From: Denitromonas ohlonensis
Lineage (GTDB): Bacteria; Pseudomonadota; Gammaproteobacteria; Burkholderiales; Rhodocyclaceae
Assembly (NCBI RefSeq): GCF_007625205.1
Contig: NZ_VMNI01000014.1
Span: 102,826 to 166,825 of the forward strand
DNA: 64,000 bases
Direction: 5' to 3'
Part shown: one piece after another, positions 57,197-64,000 of the stretch
Position numbering within the stretch: position 1 is the stretch's first letter
How the letters are laid out: each line of letters begins with the position of its first letter
Translations under genes and position numbers: made by a program
The notes under the pieces: model-generated
The model's input: the letters and a program-made list of their open reading frames with translations, nothing else
What the model was told of the DNA's origin: nothing
Database searches by the model: none

Positions 57197-58594
57197 TCAG
57201 CCTGACCATGCCCCGGCCGGCAGGGTGAGGGAGAAGGTGGTGATGCCCGCGTGCGATTCGGCGGCGATGCTGCCGCCGTGCGCGACGATGATCGAATGGG
57301 TGATCGCCAGGCCCAGTCCGGCGCCTTCGCTGGTGTGCTGCCTCGCCGGGTCGGCGCGGTAGAAGCGCTCGAACAGACGCCCGATCGCCTCGGGGGGCAG
57401 CGCGTCGCCGGTGTTGCTCACTTGAATTTCGGCGGCGCCCGCCGTCATTGTCAGCTTCACCGTGACGACGCTGTCGGCGGCGGCGTGGCGTACCGCGTTT
57501 GAGAGCAGGTTCGACAGGGCGCGGCGAAGCATCAGGCGATCACCGCTGGTGGACGCGGCCCCCTCGACGACCAGCCGGATCGTTTTTTCTTCGGCCAGCG
57601 CGTCATAGAAATCAAACAGCGCATCGACCTCGGCACGCAGGTCGACCGTCTCGCGATTGGGGATCGCCAGGCCGTGATCCGCCTTGGCGAGAAACAACAT
57701 GTCGGCAATCATCTTCGACAGGCGTTCATACTCCTCGGCGTTGGAGGCGAGGATGTCCTGATAGTCTTCGGTGGAGCGCGCGCGCGACAGCGCCACCTGG
57801 GTCTGGGTCATCAGGTTGCTGATCGGCGTGCGCAATTCATGGGCGAGGTCCGATGAGAAGTCTGACAGCCGGGTGAAGGCTTCCTGAAGGCGTGCCAGCA
57901 TGGCGTTCAGGCTCGCCACCAGCGCGTGCAACTCCTGCGGCATCTGCGCCTCGGGCAGCCGGGCGTCGAGGTGCTGGGCTGTGATGCTCGCGGTACGCGT
58001 GGCCATGATCGCCAGCGGTGCCAGCCCGCGACGCGCCGCCAGCCAGCCGAGTAGCCCGCTGACCAGCGCCGCACCAATGACAAAGGCCCACAGCGTGCGA
58101 GAGAAGGCATCCATGAACTGGATGTGATGGGCAATGTCGATGGCCGCGGCCACGATCAATTCACGCCCGGGGTGATCGGGCAGGGTGATGCGGATCGACA
58201 GGCCGCGATAAACCGTCGACGCCTGCGTCCACACAAACGGACGGCTCGTGTCGGCGCCGGCGGTGACGATGGGTGCCATGGTCGGAAAGTGCGCGTCGCC
58301 GGCTTCGAACAGGGTGCTGTGGTCACTGTCGAGCACGAGCACGGACATCGCCTCGTGGCCGATGAAGGTGTGCGAGAGCATCGGCGGCAGCGGCGTGGGC
58401 AGGCGAGCGCCAAGATGCCGCTGTACGGTGTGGGCGATCAGGCCGAGCTTGGCGGACAGGACATCGATGTCCTGCTCTTCGAAGTGGCGCTCCATCGCCG
58501 AGCCGATGACCAGGCCGAGCGCCAGCAGCACGGTGCTGGAGGCGACGGCGAACAGCAGCGTGAGCCGCGCGGTGAGCGAAATGCGCCCGCTCAT
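57197..58594 (-). CDS. cusS: Heavy-metal sensor histidine kinase (CusS-like)
   Basis: Membrane sensor of 465 residues. TM1 ([28 protein letters not shown]), a periplasmic domain of about 130 residues, TM2 ([24 protein letters not shown]), a HAMP region, dimerisation helix [21 protein letters not shown] with the phosphohistidine, then N box [10 protein letters not shown] and G boxes [18 protein letters not shown]. The last 16 or so residues ([16 protein letters not shown]) differ from the native-looking end at 48874, so this gene may be a chimera. ATG overlaps the regulator's stop codon (ATGA). Confidence 0.9.
   Translation of the reverse strand: MSGRISLTARLTLLFAVASSTVLLALGLVIGSAMERHFEEQDIDVLSAKLGLIAHTVQRHLGARLPTPLPPMLSHTFIGHEAMSVLVLDSDHSTLFEAGDAHFPTMAPIVTAGADTSRPFVWTQASTVYRGLSIRITLPDHPGRELIVAAAIDIAHHIQFMDAFSRTLWAFVIGAALVSGLLGWLAARRGLAPLAIMATRTASITAQHLDARLPEAQMPQELHALVASLNAMLARLQEAFTRLSDFSSDLAHELRTPISNLMTQTQVALSRARSTEDYQDILASNAEEYERLSKMIADMLFLAKADHGLAIPNRETVDLRAEVDALFDFYDALAEEKTIRLVVEGAASTSGDRLMLRRALSNLLSNAVRHAAADSVVTVKLTMTAGAAEIQVSNTGDALPPEAIGRLFERFYRADPARQHTSEGAGLGLAITHSIIVAHGGSIAAESHAGITTFSLTLPAGAWSG
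57246..57395. repeat. Direct repeat, right copy
   Basis: Second copy of the 150-base repeat found at 48914-49063, one mismatch. Lies inside the intact sensor kinase gene near its 3' end. Confidence 0.95.
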
Positions 58595-59274
58595 GCCGCG
58601 TCGGGGGCTTCGAGGACATAGCCCATGCCGCGGACGGTGCGGATCAGCTTGGGCTCGAAGGGGTCGTCGACCTTGGCGCGCAGGCGGCGCACGGCGACCT
58701 CGATCACGTTGGTGTCGGAGTCGAAGTTCATGTCCCACACCTGTGAGGCAATCAGCGAACGCGGCAACACTTCGCCCTGGCGGCGCATCAGCAACTCAAG
58801 CAGGCTGAATTCCTTGGCGGTGAGGTCGATCCGCCTGCCGGCACGGGTGACGCGCCGGCGGAGCAGGTCGAGTTCAAGGTCGGCGGAGGTGAGGGCTGTG
58901 GGTTCCGTGCCATTGCGCCCCCGACGGAACAGGGTGCGCACCCGCGCGAGCAGTTCGGCGAAGGCAAAGGGTTTGACGAGGTAGTCGTCGGCGCCCAGTT
59001 CAAGCCCCTTGACGCGGTCCTCGACCTGATCGCGTGCGGTCAGGAACAGCACCGGCAGTTCGCGCCCGCTGCGCCGGACCGTTTCCAGCACCTGCCAGCC
59101 GTCGAGCTTGGGCAGCATCACATCGAGGATCACCAGGTCGTAGTCGCCGGTCAGCGCCAGGTGCAAGCCGTCCATGCCGTCGCGCGCGAGGTCCACGACA
59201 TAGCCTGACTCGGTGAGCCCCTGTTTCAGGTAGTCGCCTGTCTTGGTTTCGTCTTCGACGATGAGAATGCGCAC
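58591..59274 (-). CDS. cusR: Heavy-metal response regulator (CusR/CopR-like)
   Basis: OmpR-family regulator of 227 residues. Receiver with [23 protein letters not shown], phosphoacceptor in [15 protein letters not shown], and [15 protein letters not shown]; winged-helix output domain with [70 protein letters not shown] start at 59274 is chosen because GGAGGGG precedes it by four bases; no ATG fits. Divergent from the cytochrome c gene and coupled to the kinase gene. Confidence 0.92.
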   Translation of the reverse strand: MRILIVEDETKTGDYLKQGLTESGYVVDLARDGMDGLHLALTGDYDLVILDVMLPKLDGWQVLETVRRSGRELPVLFLTARDQVEDRVKGLELGADDYLVKPFAFAELLARVRTLFRRGRNGTEPTALTSADLELDLLRRRVTRAGRRIDLTAKEFSLLELLMRRQGEVLPRSLIASQVWDMNFDSDTNVIEVAVRRLRAKVDDPFEPKLIRTVRGMGYVLEAPDAA

Positions 59275-59331
59275 TGCACCCCTCCGAATGGGTCCGTGTC
59301 CATTTTGCCCGACAGGCGAGCGACCGCGGAA

Positions 59332-59351
59332 AGATAACAAAGATGTAATCT
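59332..59351. promoter_or_regulatory. Candidate CusR/CopR box in the regulator / cytochrome promoter
   Basis: AGATAACAAAGATGTAATCT: inverted half-sites TAAC and GTAA separated by six bases. It matches the box at 60137-60156 at 15 of 20 positions. It lies 57 bases from the regulator start and 67 from the cytochrome c start, so it could control both directions. Confidence 0.55.
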
Positions 59352-59418
59352 GCCGGTCAGGTCCGGGTCGACCCGAGAGCCTCAGGCTGGACGCCATGTT
59401 ATCGCGTGGAAAAGTCCG

Positions 59419-60120
59419 ATGAATCGATTTGTCATGGGCGCTCTTACGGCGCTCGCGGGTCTGGGCGTGGCCGGTGCAGGCATGGTGATGAGCGGTGCGG
59501 TCAGTGTCGCGGCCGACGAGCCGCACAGCGACACTGTGCTGGAGTTTTTCAACCTGGCGCGCTCGCGCGCTGTGGAGGCCAGTGCCAGCGGGATCGAGGT
59601 GCCTGCGCTGGACGATGAGGCGCAGGTACGCCGTGGCGCAGGCAATTACGCCGCCATGTGCGCCAGTTGCCACTTGCGCCCGGGCAGCGGCCCCACCGAG
59701 TTGAGCGAGGGGCTGTATCCCGCGCCACCGAACCTCACTCTGGCCGCGACGGAGCCGGCGATAGCGTTCTGGACCATCAAGCACGGCATCAAGGCCTCGG
59801 GGATGCCGGCCTGGGGCAAGAGCATGGGTGACGCGCACATATGGGACATGGTGGCCTTCCTGCAACGCATGCCGTCGATGAGCGCCGATGACTACATGGC
59901 CGTGGTGGCCGCGAGCGATGGCCACTCGCATGGTGGCGGCGAACACATGATGGATGAGCACCCGGCGGCGGCCGCCGATGACGATCACCATCCGGTGGGG
60001 GATCACCACGGGACGGCGAACGTCGCCTCGCATCATGACGCGGCGCCCGAACCGGAAGCCGCCCCCACGCCTGCCCGGAAGACGCATGTCCACCCGGACG
60101 GCAAGTCGCACCAGCATTGA
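59419..60120 (+). CDS. Cytochrome c with His-rich C-terminal tail
   Basis: Exported protein of 233 residues. N-terminal signal/anchor ([25 protein letters not shown]), then one class I cytochrome c domain with heme motif C81-ASC-H85 and a likely Met ligand in KASGMPAWG. From about residue 170 the protein becomes a disordered His/Met/Asp-rich tail ([15 protein letters not shown] to the final [11 protein letters not shown]), well suited to bind copper or silver. First gene downstream of the regulator pair on the plus strand and thus probably part of the metal response. Partner oxidase or reductase is unknown. Confidence 0.85.
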   Translation: MNRFVMGALTALAGLGVAGAGMVMSGAVSVAADEPHSDTVLEFFNLARSRAVEASASGIEVPALDDEAQVRRGAGNYAAMCASCHLRPGSGPTELSEGLYPAPPNLTLAATEPAIAFWTIKHGIKASGMPAWGKSMGDAHIWDMVAFLQRMPSMSADDYMAVVAASDGHSHGGGEHMMDEHPAAAADDDHHPVGDHHGTANVASHHDAAPEPEAAPTPARKTHVHPDGKSHQH

Positions 60121-60131
60121 GGTCACGGCAG

Positions 60132-60161
60132 CGCGAAGATGACGGAAATGTCATCTTCGCG
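60132..60161. promoter_or_regulatory. Candidate CusR/CopR box upstream of the cusF-like gene
   Basis: Perfect 12-base inverted repeat CGCGAAGATGAC / GTCATCTTCGCG around GGAAAT. The core TGAC-6-GTCA has the half-site spacing of known CusR/CopR boxes. It is 70 bases before the cusF-like start. A stem-loop terminator for the cytochrome gene is a possible alternative, but no T-run follows. Confidence 0.6.
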
Positions 60162-60231
60162 TCAGCCGCCCGACGGTGCCGGCGCACCATACTGCATGCC
60201 ATTCAGGTTCAACCACCCCACTGGAGTCATC

Positions 60232-60567
60232 ATGATGAAAATCCTGTCCGCTGCCATCGTCCTTTCGCTCGGCCTCGGCGTTGCCGCACCGGTTCTGGCC
60301 GGTTCGGGGCATGGCCACGGCGCCATGCCGATGGCGGAGCAGAAGGCGCAGATGTCGGACGGCGAGATCAAGAAGCTCGACGCCGCCGGTGGGCGCGTGA
60401 CCATCAAGCACGGCCCGCTGCACAGCCTCGGCATGGGGGCCATGACCATGACCTTCCATGCCGAAGGCGCGATGCTCAAGGATCGCAAGCCGGGCGACAA
60501 GGTGCGTTTCATGGCCGAAGATCGCGACGGCAAGCTGACCGTGACCATGATGGAAGCGGCCCAGTAA
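60232..60567 (+). CDS. CusF-like periplasmic copper-binding protein
   Basis: Protein of 111 residues. Signal peptide (ILSAAIVLSLGLGVAAPVLA), His/Met stretch GHGHGAMPM, then a CusF domain (GEIKKLDAAGGRVTIKHGPLHSLGMGAMTMTFHAEGAMLKDRKPGDKVRFMAEDRDGKLTVTMMEAAQ). In CusF the copper site includes a Trp in W-P-A-M-T-M; here the segment is G-M-G-A-M-T-M, so the Trp is replaced by Met. The two methionines and an upstream His are retained. Ribosome site GGAG six bases before ATG 60232. Confidence 0.85.
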   Translation: MMKILSAAIVLSLGLGVAAPVLAGSGHGHGAMPMAEQKAQMSDGEIKKLDAAGGRVTIKHGPLHSLGMGAMTMTFHAEGAMLKDRKPGDKVRFMAEDRDGKLTVTMMEAAQ

Positions 60568-60628
60568 CAGCCTTTGCGGGGTGCGCCGTCAGGCGCGCCC
60601 TCTCTGCGGTTCGAACTCCGGAGCTTCC

Positions 60629-61915
60629 ATGTCCTCCACAAAACGGGTGCGCAAGCTGAGTGCTTTGCGTGGACTGGCGTGCGCGCTGCTGTCCGCGACA
60701 AGTGTCTCGCTGCTGGCCGACGAAGCGCCGCTGGGCGGCAATCTGCCTGACTTGATCCAGTACGCGCTCACGCGCAGTCCGGCGCTGAGCGCCAGCGGAT
60801 TCGAGGTCGAGGCGGCACAGGCGCGAGTCGAGCCGGCCGGCGTCTTGCCCGATCCGCGCTTCCAGCTCGAACTGATGGATGCCACCAACACCATGTCCGG
60901 GCGCGGCGCGTCGCTGGTGCCGGGCGAAGTGGGGCAGACGCGCTACCGGGTGATCCAGCCGATTCCCTTTCCGGGCAAGCGCGATCTGCGCGCGGCGGTG
61001 GCCGAAGCCCGCGTGGGGCAGGCCGACGCGGAGCAGACCGGCACCCGTCTTGCCGTCGAGACGCAGGTCAAGACCGCATTCGCCCGCCACTACCAGGCGG
61101 CCGGGCAGCGCCAGATTCTGGAAGGCACCCTGAGCCTGCTCGGCGCACTCGAACCCATCGTGCTCACCCGTTACGGTGTGGGTCTGGTGCCGCAACAGGA
61201 CGCGATCCGGGTGCAGAGCGAGATCTCCGCCCTGCGCGTTGAACTACTCGAGGTCGAACGGCGTGAGCGCGAGGCCGCCGCGCGGATGAATGCCGCGCTG
61301 ACCCGGCCGGCCGATGCCCCGCTGGCCGTGCCTGCCGCGCTCCCGGCGAGCCCTGATCAACTCAATCTTGTGCAGCTGCGCAGCCACCTGCGCGAGGCCT
61401 CGCCCGAGCTTGCCCGGCTGCGTGCCGGCCAACGCGCGGCAGGGCACACGCGGGACCTGACCTATCGGGAGCGCTACCCGGACATGGCGCTGGCGCTGAC
61501 CAATAACCGCCCCCGCAGCGGCACCGATAGCTGGGATGTGATGCTCGAAGTGACGATTCCCTTCCAGCAATCAGCCCGACGTGCGCGCGAGCGCGAGGCC
61601 GAGCGCATGCAGGACGCGGCCGAGGCCCGTGTGGCGGCCGCCGAAGCGGCCCTCGAAGGACGCATCGGCGAGGCCTGGGCCGGTTTTGAAGCGAGCCGAA
61701 ACAAGGCGCGCTTGCTGCGCGACACCCTGCTGCCGCAGACCGAGGCGGCCTATGCCGCGGCCGAGGCAGGCTATGAAACCGGCCGGGTGAATTTCAATAC
61801 CGTGATCGAGGCCGAGCGGCAGATCCTGCGCACCCGCCTGGCCTTGCTCGATGCCGATGTCGACCGCTTCGTGCGGGTGATCGAACTGGAACAACTGACC
61901 GGAGCGCCCCTGTGA
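60629..61915 (+). CDS. cusC: CusC-like outer membrane factor (TolC family)
   Basis: Protein of 428 residues with signal peptide (LRGLACALLSATSVSLLADE) and two OEP repeats: LPDLIQYALTRSPALSASGFEVEAAQARVEPAGVLPDPRFQLELMDATNT, and the second with ASPELARLRAGQRAAGHTRDLTYRERYPDMALAL. ATG at 60629 follows CCGGAG. Its stop overlaps the start of the adaptor gene, so outer-membrane factor and adaptor are translationally coupled. Confidence 0.9.
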   Translation: MSSTKRVRKLSALRGLACALLSATSVSLLADEAPLGGNLPDLIQYALTRSPALSASGFEVEAAQARVEPAGVLPDPRFQLELMDATNTMSGRGASLVPGEVGQTRYRVIQPIPFPGKRDLRAAVAEARVGQADAEQTGTRLAVETQVKTAFARHYQAAGQRQILEGTLSLLGALEPIVLTRYGVGLVPQQDAIRVQSEISALRVELLEVERREREAAARMNAALTRPADAPLAVPAALPASPDQLNLVQLRSHLREASPELARLRAGQRAAGHTRDLTYRERYPDMALALTNNRPRSGTDSWDVMLEVTIPFQQSARRAREREAERMQDAAEARVAAAEAALEGRIGEAWAGFEASRNKARLLRDTLLPQTEAAYAAAEAGYETGRVNFNTVIEAERQILRTRLALLDADVDRFVRVIELEQLTGAPL

Positions 61916-63426
61916 AACCCCTTTTTGTTCTGGCGCTTGTCGTCGCCGCCGCTGCGGGCGGCGCCTTTCTTGCCCGGCCCGGCCCGATGCCGCCGGTGCC
62001 CGAGGCCCATGCCGCGGCCGATGGCGACACACCCGCTGCGGGCGAGCGCAAGATTCTGTATTACCGCAACCCGATGGGCTTGCCCGACACCTCGCCGGAA
62101 CCCAAGAAGGACTCGATGGGCATGGACTACATTCCGGTCTATGCCGACGACGCCCCCGATGACAGCGGCGCGGTGGCGGTAAGCCCGGCGCGCCTGCAAA
62201 CCCTGGGCGTGAAGACAGCGCGGGCGCAGATGCAGACGCTCGACGCGGCGCTGCGGGCCGTCGGGCGGGTCGAGATTAACGAGCGCGCGATCCACGATGT
62301 GTCGCCGCGCTTCGAGGGCTGGATCGAGCGGCTGTATGTGAATGCCAGCGGCGATCCGGTCAAGCGCGGTCAGGCGCTGTTTTCGGTTTATAGCCCGGAG
62401 CTGGTGTCGGCACGCAAGGAAGTTGAGATTGCTGAAAAACTGGTCAAGGGGCCGGGCGCGTCCGACCCGGTCGCCCGTGACAGCGCGCAGCGGCTGCTCG
62501 GTGCGGCACGCGAGCGCCTGCGCCACTGGCAGGTGGCGGCCGGGGGTGGTAGCGCGAGCAACATCACCTTCAACTCGCCCGCCAATGGCGTGGTGCTCGA
62601 GAAAAAGGCCGTCGAAGGCATGCGCTTTGCGCCCGGCATGGCGATCTACCGGATTGCCGATCTGTCCAGCGTGTGGGTGATTGCCGATGTATATGAACAG
62701 GATCTGGCGCGGGTGCGGGTCGGCCAGCCGGCCACGGTGCGGGTCGAGGCCTTTCCCGATCGCATTTTCGACGCCAAGGTGACCTATCTCTACCCGACCC
62801 TCAACGTCGCCACGCGAACCACGCCGGTGCGCCTTGAGCTGGACAACCGTGACGGGCTCCTGCGCCCGGGCATGTTCTCGCATGTCGAGCTGGCCGACGG
62901 CGGCGCAAAGCCGCGTCTGACCGTGCCCCGGTCGGCGCTGATCGACACCGGTGAGCGTCAGGTGGTGTTGCGGGTCGCGGGCGAGGGGCGCTTTACGCCG
63001 CAGCCGGTGCGGGTGGGTCAGCGCGGTCGCGACCACATCGAAATTCTCGAAGGCATCGCCGACGGCGACGAGGTGGTGGTGGCGGCCAACTTCCTGATCG
63101 ACGCCGAGAGCAATCTCAAGGCGGCGCTGTCGGCCTTCGCCGCGCCGGAGCAGGCCAAACCCGCGGCGAAGACTTACGAAGCGGTCGGCTCGATCGATGC
63201 GCTCGACGCCGCCTCGAACAGCGTGTCGATGAATCACGACCCGATTCCTGCGCTGCAATGGCCGGCCATGACCATGGATTTTGGCCTCGATTCGGCAGAC
63301 GTTGCCAAGGGCTTGCTGCCCGGCGAGCCGCTGCGCTTTACGTTTGAAGACCGGGGCGATGGCGAGTTCGTGATCATCAAGATGGAAAAGGCCGATCCGG
63401 CCGCCGCCGCGCACAAGGGGCACTGA
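61912..63426 (+). CDS. cusB: CusB-like periplasmic adaptor with fused CusF domain
   Basis: Protein of 504 residues. After a signal/anchor ([18 protein letters not shown]) comes a heavy-metal binding domain ([33 protein letters not shown]), then the adaptor barrels ([84 protein letters not shown]), and from about residue 415 a complete CusF domain ([38 protein letters not shown]) with Trp and both Met ligands. Ends in HKGH. This fused metal-chaperone domain is known in other CusB homologues. Confidence 0.92.
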   Translation: MKPLFVLALVVAAAAGGAFLARPGPMPPVPEAHAAADGDTPAAGERKILYYRNPMGLPDTSPEPKKDSMGMDYIPVYADDAPDDSGAVAVSPARLQTLGVKTARAQMQTLDAALRAVGRVEINERAIHDVSPRFEGWIERLYVNASGDPVKRGQALFSVYSPELVSARKEVEIAEKLVKGPGASDPVARDSAQRLLGAARERLRHWQVAAGGGSASNITFNSPANGVVLEKKAVEGMRFAPGMAIYRIADLSSVWVIADVYEQDLARVRVGQPATVRVEAFPDRIFDAKVTYLYPTLNVATRTTPVRLELDNRDGLLRPGMFSHVELADGGAKPRLTVPRSALIDTGERQVVLRVAGEGRFTPQPVRVGQRGRDHIEILEGIADGDEVVVAANFLIDAESNLKAALSAFAAPEQAKPAAKTYEAVGSIDALDAASNSVSMNHDPIPALQWPAMTMDFGLDSADVAKGLLPGEPLRFTFEDRGDGEFVIIKMEKADPAAAAHKGH

Positions 63427-63427
63427 G

Positions 63428-64000
63428 ATGCTCGATCGCCTCATCGACTGGTCGGCGCGCAATGTCTTCCTGGTGCTGCTGGCCACCGTCGCCGTGGTGG
63501 CCGGCGGCGTGTATGCGGTCAAGCAGACGCCGCTCGATGCGCTGCCCGACCTGTCGGACGTGCAGGTCATCATCTATACGCCCTACGCTGGGCAGGCGCC
63601 CAAGGTGGTCGAAGATCAGGTCACCTACCCGCTCACCACCGCCATGCTGGCCGTGCCCAAGGCCAAGGTGGTGCGCGGTTTCTCGATGTTCGGCGCCTCC
63701 TATGTGTATGTGATCTTCGCCGACGGCACCGACATCTACTGGGCCCGCTCGCGCGTGCTCGAGTACCTCAGCTCGGTGCAGGGCAGCCTGCCCGAGGGGG
63801 TGTCGCCGCAGCTTGGGCCGGACGCCACCGGCGTGGGCTGGGTGTTCCAGTACGCGCTGACCGGCAAGGACCAGTCGCTGGCCGACCTGCGCAGCGTGCA
63901 GGACTGGTATGTGCGCTACCAGCTGACCAAGGCCGGTGGGGTGGCCGAGGTGGCCAGCGTGGGCGGCTTCGTCAAGGAATACCAGGTCATCGTCGACCCG
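63428..64000 (+). CDS. cusA: CusA-like RND copper/silver efflux pump, 3' end outside window
   Basis: First 191 residues of an HME-type RND pump, open to the right edge. TM1 is [106 protein letters not shown], characteristic of CusA. Adjacent to cusB with one base between, completing a cytochrome-cusF-cusC-cusB-cusA order. Metal-site methionines of the porter lie beyond the window. Confidence 0.93.
   Translation, partial: MLDRLIDWSARNVFLVLLATVAVVAGGVYAVKQTPLDALPDLSDVQVIIYTPYAGQAPKVVEDQVTYPLTTAMLAVPKAKVVRGFSMFGASYVYVIFADGTDIYWARSRVLEYLSSVQGSLPEGVSPQLGPDATGVGWVFQYALTGKDQSLADLRSVQDWYVRYQLTKAGGVAEVASVGGFVKEYQVIVDP

Larger units (their letters stand above)
49064..57245. mobile_element. Acquired metal-efflux island (no recombinase seen)
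   Basis: About 8.2 kb lying exactly between the two 150-base repeats. Holds a CzcICBA-like operon, two uncharacterised His-rich periplasmic proteins and an ankyrin protein, all on the minus strand. Composition differs from the flank: hand counts gave 52% G+C in line 49201-49260 and 50% in 49381-49440, against 75% in 48361-48420 (pepN). No integrase, transposase, tRNA site or terminal inverted repeat was found, so the boundaries rest on the repeat alone. Confidence 0.65.

Noticed and set aside
61771..63573. Open frame of 600 codons opposite cusB and cusA
   Set aside because: Antisense to genes with clear domains; low-complexity composition.

Overview
The window looks like chromosomal DNA from a GC-rich betaproteobacterium. 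A Rhodocyclales-type organism (Thauera/Azoarcus/Zoogloea relatives) is most likely, judging from the exosortase-A locus, the blocks gpmA-envC-ctpA, secB-grxC-rhodanese, bioB-bioC-nucleotidase and pilB-pilC-pilD, and a rubrerythrin / Fe-S reductase / DUF3501 set. Genus is an inference. No rRNA, tRNA, CRISPR array, transposase or integrase was seen.

Layout. 1-5.5 kb: exosortase-A-associated genes (acyl-CoA ligase cut by the window edge, acyl carrier protein, two alpha/beta hydrolases, a TPR protein) with a glycosyltransferase on the other strand. 5.5-20.3 kb, almost all minus strand: argB, a beta-helix protein, a small heat shock protein behind a sigma-32-like promoter, an RNase/barstar/nudB operon, a receiver-TPR protein, aspS, pilDCB, a CorC-type protein and a cytochrome-assembly-like protein. 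20.4-30.6 kb: ffh-DUF455, a decayed cytochrome c' gene, cytochrome c4, engB, hemB, bioBC, comF, trmL, gpsA. Between engB and hemB, on the minus strand, there is a likely small RNA gene. 30.7-41.1 kb: secB, glutaredoxin, rhodanese, an ArsR regulator, gpmA, envC, ctpA, moeB, ribD, nrdR, glyA. 41.3-48.9 kb: a TRAP transporter pair without a binding protein, the rubrerythrin module, pepN.

48.9-64 kb is metal-handling territory. A CusRS-like two-component system (minus) faces a copper/silver efflux operon (plus: cytochrome c, CusF-like, CusC, CusB, CusA cut by the window end). Two matching inverted repeats with the spacing of CusR/CopR boxes lie in its promoters. The 3' end of the sensor kinase gene is present twice as a 150-bp direct repeat (one mismatch). 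Between the two copies sits about 8.2 kb of lower-GC DNA with a CzcICBA-like RND efflux operon, two uncharacterised His-rich periplasmic proteins and an ankyrin protein. This is best explained as an acquired island that entered by recombination within the kinase gene.

Most distinctive items: (1) the predicted engB-hemB small RNA, with a sigma-E-like promoter, three hairpins with C-rich loops and an intrinsic terminator, in the position held by Spot 42 and ErsA in gammaproteobacteria; (2) the efflux island and its repeat scar; (3) an ArsR protein with the 66-residue Cys-Cys spacing of persulfide sensors, beside a rhodanese gene.
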